DNA of 12,343 nt from NCBI GenBank assembly GCA_023396345.1, contig JAEWWO010000323.1, forward strand, positions 1 through 12,343, given 5' to 3'. Shown piece after piece: positions 6,185 through 12,343 of the stretch. The DNA is from Bacteroidota bacterium (GTDB taxonomy: Bacteria > Bacteroidota > Bacteroidia > Chitinophagales > Chitinophagaceae). The position numbers and the translations under genes are program-made. Below the pieces are notes generated by a model. That model searched no databases and had not been told where the DNA came from. It was given only the letters and a program-made list of their open reading frames with translations. How positions within the stretch are numbered: position 1 is the first letter of the stretch; each line of letters starts with the position of its first letter.

Positions 6185-6763
6185 ATGAAAAAACTTTTTA
6201 AAACGTCTTTACTCATAATTCTGGCCATGCCTTTTATGGCAAATAAATGTGAGAAACTCGATAATAATTATATCCCACCGTTAGATAATGATGGACTGCC
6301 TTATGCAACTCAAACAGGTGAAAATACTTTTGGATGTTTAATTAATGGTGAACCCTGGGTGCCGGACGGGAGAGGAAGCACGTATTTTAGGAACTATAGA
6401 TTAACCGACGTTAGCTACAAAGATAGCAGCTTTTTTTTGGTTGTTATGAAAGAATCTACTGTCGAAGGTTTTGACATTTTAAGAATAGGAAAAATTGAGA
6501 ATACAAACCTTATAAGCGGAGAGTATACTGAAAATGGTAAAAGATTTGAATTTTCTAATCATACTTTAACCTCCTCAAAGAAAATTGATGTTATCTCGTA
6601 CAATATAACATACACGAAGTACGATACCATATCAAAAGTTATATCCGGAAATTTCGATGCCGAATTCAAAATCAATGAAACCAACAAAATGATAAAAATG
6701 GAGAAAGGTAGATTTGATTTACGAATAACTATGTATTCTGCGGCTAAGACTATGACATTATAA
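6185..6763 (+). CDS. Exported or lipoprotein-like protein, DUF6252-like
   Basis: A 192-residue protein with an N-terminal export signal: MKKLFK, then hydrophobic SLLIILAMPFMA and Cys at 23. The residue before the cysteine is Lys (MANKC), so it is not a clean lipobox; it may be an atypical lipoprotein or be cut by signal peptidase I. After a Pro/Asp-rich spacer comes ATQTGENTFGCLINGEPWVP (about 41-60), a signature I associate with small Bacteroidota outer-surface proteins annotated DUF6252; the name is from memory. The rest is predicted beta-rich with alternating polar and hydrophobic residues (FDILRIGKIEN, ISGNFDAEFKIN). Function is unknown. It is followed 29 bp later by the T9SS hydrolase gene, with no terminator between, so the two are probably cotranscribed. 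Confidence 0.72.
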   Translation: MKKLFKTSLLIILAMPFMANKCEKLDNNYIPPLDNDGLPYATQTGENTFGCLINGEPWVPDGRGSTYFRNYRLTDVSYKDSSFFLVVMKESTVEGFDILRIGKIENTNLISGEYTENGKRFEFSNHTLTSSKKIDVISYNITYTKYDTISKVISGNFDAEFKINETNKMIKMEKGRFDLRITMYSAAKTMTL

Positions 6764-6792
6764 TTTTTTATCTTTTAAAAAAACTTTTTATT

Positions 6793-9700
6793 ATGAAAAA
6801 AATCTACATTGTTTTCATAGGGCTTCTTATGTCCCAAATCAATTTGCAAGCGCAAATTGCACAGGGTATTGACACTTCAACAATTGAAGGACTTTACAAA
6901 TATGTATATAAGAATTTGGACAAATCACAAATTCCTACCCAGTACTTAATGGATTATGGTATGCCTCTTGTTCCATTGGATACTATTTCAATGAATAATT
7001 CTACACAATCCACAGCTGATACTTTTGATTTCAGTATGTTTAAAGCCATTCACAGTACATTATTTACCACTTATGTAGGCACTGGTACAAATCAATTTGC
7101 TACTCAGGAAAATTTAGCTCAAAAAATTGAACAGTCAAAATTAAATTTTCCGTCTTCAATAATTGCTCCTGTAGAACTTGCAACTTTTAATGTTTTTAAA
7201 CCTGATGCAGTAGTCAACAATTTACTCTCCATTCAAAATCGACAAATTTTAGATGTGCCCGGTAGAACACAAAGCCCCTATAATACCTTAACTTTATTTG
7301 CTGCTTCTATAGAACAGGATGGTGTTGTAGGAAATAACTCATTGGTTGTACCCTCTTTATTATTTTTAGGAAATGAAATTATCAGTAATTTTAGCTTAAG
7401 TATTGATTTTGGCACAGTCCAGGGTTTTGTACCTGTTACTTTAGATGTCCCCATAACTTTTTCTTACTCAACTCCCGGTATTAAAACCGTTACATTGAAA
7501 GTTACGAGAAATTCTGATTCTAAAACCTGGTTTTCCCACTCTAAAATAATAATAAATGAACAGACTTCCAGTATAATGAGAATGGCTTCATCAGGAGAAG
7601 CAAATTTTACAATGCATCCAACTGCACAAGATGACGGTGCAGAAATACATATTTGGTACGGACAAAATAACAGTGGTCAGTTACGTAAACCTCTAATTGT
7701 ATTTAAGGGTTGGGATGCAGGTGATATAGAAGCTTTAGAGGGATTAGCTGATAGAACTAATGCCGAATCATTTCTCCAGACATTAAAATTTGACATTTCG
7801 GGTAATACTTTTGATGAGCATTTAACCGATATTGATTCTTATGATTTAATTTTTGTAGATTATAACAACTCTTTAGATGATATAAGAAGAAATGCCCATT
7901 TAGCAGAAAGAGTTATAGATTGGGTAAATGCAAACAAATTAACTTCTGAGAAAAATGTAGTCATGGGAATAAGTATGGGTGGTTTAGTGGCGCGATATGC
8001 TTTAGCAGATATGACCAAAAGAGGTAAAGCTACACATACAAGATTATTGATTACGCATGACAGCCCACACAAAGGAGCAAATATACCTTTGGGAATCCAA
8101 CACTTTTTAAGAATGTTTGACGATGTAGTATTTTTTGGACAACATGTAAGAAAGTTTTTTGCTCAATATGATGATGTAATTTCTCTTCTTGATCAACCTG
8201 CATCGCAACAAATGCTTATTTATCGAGCTGTTGATAAAACTAATAGCGTTCAAAATACATTTATTAATAGTATTTATCAACCTATGGTAACTTTTCAAAG
8301 TTATGGGCCACAGCCTGAATATCAATTTATTGCAACGAGTCAGGGTTCGGAATGCGGACAACAATTATTTGCTCCTTACAAAAGTCTTATTTCGGCCAAT
8401 GGTAGTGCTGGTGTTATTATTCCAATACTTTTTGGCTTTCACTCACGTTTAATAGCAAGATTTGAAGTGAATGCATTACCTAGTCAGGGAAGCACTAATA
8501 GAATTGCCTATTTCAATCTTACATGGAAAAACAAACTGGCTTTTTTTATTACCGTACAAAAAGTATCCTATGAATATAGTGCCTATGCCCCTGGATATCA
8601 GTTGCCAATAGACGGGGCACCCGGAGGAATTCCTCCTTCTATAGAAGATGTTGATGGAAATCTTAATGATAAAATATTTATCCCATTTGTAGGCTCATTC
8701 TATGGATTAGCTGGATTATTTGGTGGTTATGTAAATATTAGATATTCTGTTAATAATCCACAGATTTTTGCATTTGTACCTACTGCAAGTGCTTTAGATA
8801 TATCTCCTTTTAATACCGCAGCTTTAACTGCAAAATATAATGGTGGCTTTAATCCATATTTTAAATCATCAGCAAACGATTATATAGCTCAACAAACCGA
8901 AGGGAGTGTAAGTAATATTGGTCATGTTTATTTTACACAAAGAAATGCTTCATGGTTATTGAGCAAAATGAGAGGAATTCCAACAACGTTGAATTGTTCA
9001 CCATGTAGCTCGTTAAGTACTTATTATACAATTAATGGAGAAAGTACATTTTGTGGGAGTGCATCATATTCATTAAACTTAAATTTGTCTGCTAATGCAA
9101 CTATTTCATGGAATTTGAGTAATCCCTCCTTTACATTAACGAGTAATGGTAGTAATGCAACAGTTAATACTAACGGAAACTCTGGCAGCGCAAATCTTGT
9201 TGCTACAATTAACACATCATGTGGTAATTTCTCCATTACTAAATATATTTCAACGTCAACACAACCCTCATCGTGGGGCATAACTATAAACCGTATATCC
9301 ACCTCAAACTATGGAATGCAAGCTTATGAAATTGCTTATAATGGTGTAGTTCCGTACTCTACAGAAATGCAATTGGAAAACGGAACGCCTCCTACATATT
9401 TTGAGTTCCAAACGAGTTCAGGTATTATTAATAGTATGACTCCTTTTACTCCTTCCGGAAAAGGGTTTGGTTTTATTTATAATTTAGATTATAATCCTCC
9501 AAGTGTGGTGAATATAAGATACAAAAATCAATGTGGATTTTCTGAGTGGCGTACGTTTGAAGTATATAGAAGAAACGGGGGCTGGTATTACCGCATATCT
9601 CCCAACCCTTCATCCTCTGTGCTTTCTATCAGTCTTGACGAAAGCCAAATTGCAGATAGGGGCATGGCTACAGCTTCAGTTTCTCGTACGCAGCAGCAGA

Positions 9701-9882
9701 TTCCAACCTTTGACCAAGTAGTAATTACAGACATCACAGGCAACATAAAACTTAGGCAAAATGTAAGAGCTACCCAAAATGCACAGATAAATATAAGTGG
9801 ACTGCCCAATGGTATTTATTACCTCAACCTATACAGCAATGGCAAAATCATAGAAAAGAAAACCATACAGGTAGCTAAATAA
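6793..9882 (+). CDS. Secreted PGAP1/lipase-like serine hydrolase with T9SS type A sorting domain
   Basis: A 1029-residue exported protein. Residues 1-20 are a Sec signal (hydrophobic core VFIGLLM, cut near LQAQ). Residues about 21-280 are an unrecognised beta-rich region. An alpha/beta-hydrolase core follows: PLIVFKGWDAGDIEAL (about 300-315), nucleophile elbow VMGISMGGLVARYAL with S394, and HDSPHKGAN (422-430), a loop typical of PGAP1-like and lipase families. H711 in NIGHVYF is a possible catalytic histidine; the acid is not certain. Residues 735-830 are a Cys-rich Ig/PKD-like module common in Bacteroidota surface proteins. Residues about 934-1029 (SPNPSSSVLSISL ... GLPNGIYYLNLYSNGKIIEKK) are a type A C-terminal domain that directs export by the type IX system. 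It therefore probably acts outside the cell or on the cell surface, on an ester, lipid or GPI-like substrate; the substrate is unknown. Confidence 0.85.
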   Translation: MKKIYIVFIGLLMSQINLQAQIAQGIDTSTIEGLYKYVYKNLDKSQIPTQYLMDYGMPLVPLDTISMNNSTQSTADTFDFSMFKAIHSTLFTTYVGTGTNQFATQENLAQKIEQSKLNFPSSIIAPVELATFNVFKPDAVVNNLLSIQNRQILDVPGRTQSPYNTLTLFAASIEQDGVVGNNSLVVPSLLFLGNEIISNFSLSIDFGTVQGFVPVTLDVPITFSYSTPGIKTVTLKVTRNSDSKTWFSHSKIIINEQTSSIMRMASSGEANFTMHPTAQDDGAEIHIWYGQNNSGQLRKPLIVFKGWDAGDIEALEGLADRTNAESFLQTLKFDISGNTFDEHLTDIDSYDLIFVDYNNSLDDIRRNAHLAERVIDWVNANKLTSEKNVVMGISMGGLVARYALADMTKRGKATHTRLLITHDSPHKGANIPLGIQHFLRMFDDVVFFGQHVRKFFAQYDDVISLLDQPASQQMLIYRAVDKTNSVQNTFINSIYQPMVTFQSYGPQPEYQFIATSQGSECGQQLFAPYKSLISANGSAGVIIPILFGFHSRLIARFEVNALPSQGSTNRIAYFNLTWKNKLAFFITVQKVSYEYSAYAPGYQLPIDGAPGGIPPSIEDVDGNLNDKIFIPFVGSFYGLAGLFGGYVNIRYSVNNPQIFAFVPTASALDISPFNTAALTAKYNGGFNPYFKSSANDYIAQQTEGSVSNIGHVYFTQRNASWLLSKMRGIPTTLNCSPCSSLSTYYTINGESTFCGSASYSLNLNLSANATISWNLSNPSFTLTSNGSNATVNTNGNSGSANLVATINTSCGNFSITKYISTSTQPSSWGITINRISTSNYGMQAYEIAYNGVVPYSTEMQLENGTPPTYFEFQTSSGIINSMTPFTPSGKGFGFIYNLDYNPPSVVNIRYKNQCGFSEWRTFEVYRRNGGWYYRISPNPSSSVLSISLDESQIADRGMATASVSRTQQQIPTFDQVVITDITGNIKLRQNVRATQNAQINISGLPNGIYYLNLYSNGKIIEKKTIQVAK

Positions 9883-9901
9883 ATTTTTTATCAATATTTA
9901 A

Positions 9902-9950
9902 AAACACATCTCTCACAGCCATAAAAATATAGGCTGTGGGTGGTGTGTTT
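9902..9950. terminator. Long hairpin after the T9SS hydrolase gene, bidirectional terminator
   Basis: Arms 9902-9920 and 9932-9950 pair over 19 positions with one T-T mismatch and a few G-T pairs, around an AT-rich 11-nt loop. On the plus strand it follows the hydrolase stop by 19 nt but ends in only three Ts. On the minus strand it ends in a GTGTTTTTAAA stretch, so it also suits a transcript coming from the right, such as an RNA from 9955-10140. Confidence 0.7.
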
Positions 9951-9954
9951 ACTC

Positions 9955-10140
9955 TGGTGCAAACAGTACTGTAAAACATCAGCCTTAACCTCACAAACTA
10001 CATAGGTCTGCGGAAACTGCAGAATACAACTGTGAGGACTGCACCCGGCAGGGATAGAAGCGGCATCCTTTGTGTAGCGCAGCGAAACAAAGATAGAGCG
10101 GATAGCCCGGCTGCCGGCATAATAATTTTAAAACTTCCTT
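9955..10140. ncRNA. Candidate structured non-coding RNA
   Basis: This gene-free stretch is clearly GC-richer than its surroundings and has nested complementary arms. Domain A: CCTCACA (9989-9995) with TGTGAGG (10031-10037), enclosing TCTGC/GCAGA (10007-10011 with 10019-10023). Domain B: CCGGCAG (10045-10051) with CTGCCGG (10111-10117), enclosing CTTTGT/ACAAAG (10068-10073 with 10087-10092). The internal-loop words GGGATAGAAGCGGCATCC and GAGCGGATAGCCCGG look familiar to me from other Bacteroidota intergenic regions, but that is memory only. Strand is open: on the minus strand an exact -7 box TATGTTTG (10154-10147) lies just upstream and the hairpin 9902-9950 just downstream. A 6S-like RNA or a REP-like structured repeat are alternatives. 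Confidence 0.5.
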
Positions 10141-10146
10141 GTAAAA

Positions 10147-10154
10147 CAAACATA
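10147..10154 (-). promoter_or_regulatory. Possible -7 box driving a leftward RNA
   Basis: The reverse strand reads TATGTTTG, an exact TAnnTTTG match, placed to start a transcript near 10140 across the structured region. No TTTG-type -33 box is visible at 19-21 nt, so confidence is low. Confidence 0.3.
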
Positions 10155-10171
10155 TCTTGACTGTTTTAACC

Positions 10172-10179
10172 TATCTTTA
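10172..10179 (+). promoter_or_regulatory. Possible -7 box for the DUF5606-like gene
   Basis: TATCTTTA is one base from TAnnTTTG and lies 19 nt before the ATG at 10199. The nearest TTG (10157-10159) is only 12 nt away, too close for a normal -33 box. Confidence 0.35.
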
Positions 10180-10198
10180 CGCACTTAATTTTTAGAAT

Positions 10199-10747
10199 AT
10201 GGAATATAACAAATTAATTTCTGTAACAGGCATGGGTGGCTTGTTTGAACTGGTAGGCAGCAAGGCTGACGGAGCAATTGTACGTTCGCTGGAAGATAAG
10301 AGTACGAAGTTTATTTCTTCGCGTGTACATCAGTTTTCACATCTGGAAAGTATTGAGGTGTACACTGTAAAAGACAATGTAAATCTTGTGGAAGTGTTTA
10401 AAGCGATGAAAAACAGCAGTGAGAAAGTACCCGACTACAAAGATGCAAAAGCTGTAAAAAGCTATTTTGAAAAAGTATTTCCTGATATGGATTTTGACAG
10501 AGTATATGGCAGCGATATGAAAAAAATGGTGCGCTGGTATAATATATTTTTAGAGAATGATATTGATTTTGAAAAAGAAGCTGAGGTAGCTGAAGAAGAA
10601 GATGTAAACGAAGCAGAGCAACAAGAGGAAGAAAAGAAAGAAGAAGAAAAAAATGCGCAGATAGTTGCCGAACAGGATGCCGAAGAAAAAGTAGATACCA
10701 AAAAGAAAAAACCTGCTGCTAAAAAAACTACGCAGCTTAAAAAATAA
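10199..10747 (+). CDS. DUF5606-like conserved Bacteroidota protein with charged tail
   Basis: A 182-residue protein without signal peptide or membrane helix. Residues 1-125 are a compact domain starting YNKLISVTGMGGLFELVGSK, then GAIVRSLEDKSTKFISSRVHQ, YTVKDNVNLVEVFKAM and a helical end with DMKKMVRWYNIF. I recognise this as the small Bacteroidota family called DUF5606; its function is not known. Residues 126-167 are Glu-rich low-complexity sequence (EEEDVNEAEQQEEEKKEEEK), and residues 168-182 are Lys-rich (KKKKPAAKKTTQLKK). Such acidic-then-basic tails are probably disordered and could bind nucleic acid or ribosomal partners, but that is only a guess. It is a single gene, closed by the bidirectional terminator at 10772-10802, and convergent with the chitinase gene. 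Confidence 0.82.
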   Translation: MEYNKLISVTGMGGLFELVGSKADGAIVRSLEDKSTKFISSRVHQFSHLESIEVYTVKDNVNLVEVFKAMKNSSEKVPDYKDAKAVKSYFEKVFPDMDFDRVYGSDMKKMVRWYNIFLENDIDFEKEAEVAEEEDVNEAEQQEEEKKEEEKNAQIVAEQDAEEKVDTKKKKPAAKKTTQLKK

Positions 10748-10771
10748 AAGAGATAGTAGAATTGTTATAAG

Positions 10772-10802
10772 AAAAACCGCCCTCAATGAAGGCGGTTTTT
10801 TT
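10772..10802. terminator. Bidirectional terminator between the DUF5606-like gene and the chitinase gene
   Basis: CCGCC/GGCGG (10777-10781 with 10791-10795) is extended by five A-T pairs around a 9-nt loop. Seven Ts follow on the plus strand (10796-10802), and the A-run 10772-10776 gives five Us on the minus strand. It can serve both convergent genes. Confidence 0.9.
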
Positions 10803-10833
10803 GTATGCACGCGCCACATGGCGCGTGCATACA
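10802..10833. repeat. GC-rich palindrome, REP-like copy 2
   Basis: A 32-bp inverted repeat centred at 10817.5, perfect except for the two central bases, with centre GCCACATGGC. It shares the core CGCxCCACRTGGCGCGT with the palindrome at 964-991, while the flanking arms differ (TGTATGCA here, CAGGAA there) yet are self-complementary in each. It starts at the last T of the terminator and ends 12 bp before the chitinase stop codon. Confidence 0.65.
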
Positions 10834-10845
10834 GTATAAATTATA

Positions 10846-11916
10846 TTATTGCATATTAATCGCACGCAACAATCCGTCTTCGGGGGTGTCTGTAAATAAT
10901 TCCCAGAACATAATGCCCCCGAGTTTTTTGCGTTTAATGTAGTCGCATTTAAAATGCAGAGAACTTCTGTCTTCGCCGGTAACAAATACTTTTTTCTCAG
11001 CGTTGTACCAATAAGGTGATTTGGTAGTATTATCCCAGTGATACACATAGCCGTTCTCTTTGGTGTGTTTATTTCGGGCTACTTTATAATCTATAAAATC
11101 AAGGAAAGTAGTCGGCTGATAAAGTCCGTTATTGATGTTCTCTACATTGGCAAATTCGCGTGAATAAAAAGCCGCGCCAACAATTACTTTCTTAAGAGGG
11201 AAATTTATTTTTTCAAAAAAGCGAACGGCATTATCTGTGGATTCTTCTCCCGGTCTTGAGGAATATAAGGGTGTGTGATGTCCTGTTTGTGTAGAATATC
11301 CATGTACCAGATCATAGGTCATCAGATTTACAAAATCAATATTTTTTTCAATAGCTTTCCAGTCAACAGATTTATCGAGGTATTCCTGAAAGCCGCCTGC
11401 AGCAAAGGTTACAAGTTTATTGGGGCCTAAAGTTTTTCTCAGCTCCGCCACCAGCCGTGTAAAATTGTCTCTGTCTTCCGGAATAAACTGATGCCCGGGA
11501 TTTCCTTTAATAGTTGGATATTCCCAGTCTAAATCAATACCATCCATTTTATATTTGGCTATAAAATCTTTTGACGAGCGGGCAAATTTTCTGGTCAGTT
11601 CAGCATCATTAAATGTTTGAGAACAAAATTCACAGCCACCCCAGCCACCAAGTGCAATCAGTGTTTTAAGACCCGGATATTGTTTTTTTATTTTCTGAAA
11701 GGCAAGTAAAACAGCCGTATCTTTTTTATGATTAATAACCAGATTTCCGTCCTTTACATGCGCAAAGCCATAAATCAGATGCGTCATTTTACTAAAATCG
11801 TATTGATGCAATGAAGTACTGTCGCCAGAATAATAGGCTATAACTTTATATGGTTTTGTCTGTGCCGAAATAACTGAAATAATAAATAACGATACTGCTA
11901 AAAGTAAACCGTTCAT
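10846..11916 (-). CDS. Secreted GH18 chitinase-like glycoside hydrolase
   Basis: A 356-residue protein with a Sec signal at 1-18 (LLLAVSLFIISVISA, cut before QTKPY). It is a single GH18 TIM barrel: first strand YKVIAYYSG (23-31), THLIYGFAHV (45-54), LIALGGWGG (86-94), catalytic motif DGIDLDWEYP (125-134) with the full DxxDxDxE series and E132 as acid, MTYD (199-202), and the last strand GGIMFWEL (333-340). GH18 enzymes cleave beta-1,4-GlcNAc polymers by substrate assistance; chitin is the likely substrate, though peptidoglycan- or glycan-acting members exist. There is no carbohydrate-binding module and no T9SS tail, so it is probably periplasmic or released another way. The cysteine pair C95/C98 may form a disulfide. 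The gene is convergent with the DUF5606-like gene and divergent from gltA. Confidence 0.92.
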   Translation of the reverse strand: MNGLLLAVSLFIISVISAQTKPYKVIAYYSGDSTSLHQYDFSKMTHLIYGFAHVKDGNLVINHKKDTAVLLAFQKIKKQYPGLKTLIALGGWGGCEFCSQTFNDAELTRKFARSSKDFIAKYKMDGIDLDWEYPTIKGNPGHQFIPEDRDNFTRLVAELRKTLGPNKLVTFAAGGFQEYLDKSVDWKAIEKNIDFVNLMTYDLVHGYSTQTGHHTPLYSSRPGEESTDNAVRFFEKINFPLKKVIVGAAFYSREFANVENINNGLYQPTTFLDFIDYKVARNKHTKENGYVYHWDNTTKSPYWYNAEKKVFVTGEDRSSLHFKCDYIKRKKLGGIMFWELFTDTPEDGLLRAINMQ

Positions 11917-12074
11917 AATAAAAACTGTTTGTTTATGTTCAATGATAAAATATATGGTTTTTTATATCAAAATCCTAAAAAAAATATTCTCATGTAAATA
12001 CTAATAAAATAATAATAAATATAAATTTATTTTCCTATTTTAGCAAAGATAAATCAGAAAACACATTAAAGCTT

Positions 12075-12343
12075 ATGTCAGATAATAAAGTTACACTTAC
12101 TTATGACGGGAAGGATTACACCTATCCGATTGTTGAAAGTACCATGGGCGACAGAGGTATTGATATTTCTAAACTGAGAAATGATACCGGCCTTATAACC
12201 CTTGATGTTGGTTATAAAAACACAGGAGCCACCATTAGTGAAATCACCTACTTGGATGGTGATGTAGGAGAATTATATTACAGAGGTTATCCAATAGAAC
12301 AACTGGCGGAAAAATCTAATTTTTCAGAAGTGATGTATTTGTT
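12075..12343 (+). CDS. gltA: Citrate synthase, N-terminal part (partial)
   Basis: The ATG at 12075 opens 89 codons that run off the window: [20 protein letters not shown], then [55 protein letters not shown]. The DISKLR...G..T.D.GY segment and [21 protein letters not shown] are characteristic of type I (hexameric, bacterial) citrate synthase, which joins acetyl-CoA and oxaloacetate at the entry of the TCA cycle in the cytoplasm. The catalytic His and Asp lie beyond the window. The upstream 158 bp shared with the divergent chitinase gene is very AT-rich; a TATTTTAG at 12036-12043 resembles a -7 box. The start is consistent with the family's N-terminus. Confidence 0.93.
   Translation, partial: MSDNKVTLTYDGKDYTYPIVESTMGDRGIDISKLRNDTGLITLDVGYKNTGATISEITYLDGDVGELYYRGYPIEQLAEKSNFSEVMYL

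Noticed and set aside
10462..10819. Minus-strand frames rich in Ser/Phe opposite the DUF5606-like gene
   Set aside because: They are reverse readings of Glu/Lys-rich codons, which give Ser/Phe/Leu runs, and have no independent coding signs.
1..12343. CRISPR array, tRNA or rRNA genes
   Set aside because: No regularly spaced direct repeats, no cloverleaf with TTCRA-type arm, and no rRNA-like conserved blocks were seen while reading both strands.

Overview
The window looks like a piece of a Bacteroidota chromosome, probably Chitinophagales/Sphingobacteriia-like. The grounds are AT-rich DNA, no Shine-Dalgarno sequences before the starts, several TAnnTTTG-type -7 promoter boxes, a type IX secretion (T9SS) C-terminal sorting domain, and Bacteroidota-typical proteins (a DUF5606-like protein, and a small exported protein with the GENTFGC/NGEPWVP signature). 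Both ends are cut: an NtrC-type response regulator on the left (minus strand) and citrate synthase on the right (plus strand).

Left third (1-3039): the response regulator diverges from a small YtxH-like membrane protein. The YtxH gene is followed by a strong terminator and a GC-rich palindrome. Then come pcm (isoaspartyl repair methyltransferase), a two-domain DUF3052-like/OmdA (YdeI) protein, a terminator, and apaG with its own promoter. These are mostly monocistronic housekeeping or stress genes.

Middle (3043-6180): a minus-strand block with a beta-CASP metallo-beta-lactamase-fold protein (tail to tail with apaG, 3 bp apart), an alpha/beta hydrolase, and a small membrane protein that probably starts the hydrolase operon. 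Next is a gene-poor stretch holding a plus-strand terminator, a frameshifted and truncated IS982-family transposase remnant, and AT-rich DNA.

Right half (6185-12343): a two-gene plus-strand unit encodes a small exported, lipoprotein-like protein and a 1029-residue secreted serine hydrolase (PGAP1/lipase-like, Ig/PKD-like module, T9SS tail). The gene-free stretch 9883-10198 is unusually GC-rich and full of complementary arms, and is the best candidate for a structured RNA. A DUF5606-like gene with a charged tail follows, then a bidirectional terminator, a second GC-rich palindrome related to the first, a convergent GH18 chitinase, and divergent gltA.

No obvious new defence or biosynthetic system is visible. 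The points most worth following are the structured intergenic region, the paired terminator-plus-palindrome elements, the T9SS hydrolase with its partner, and an inverted repeat that brackets a promoter box. All family assignments are from recognition of motifs; no search or folding program was run.
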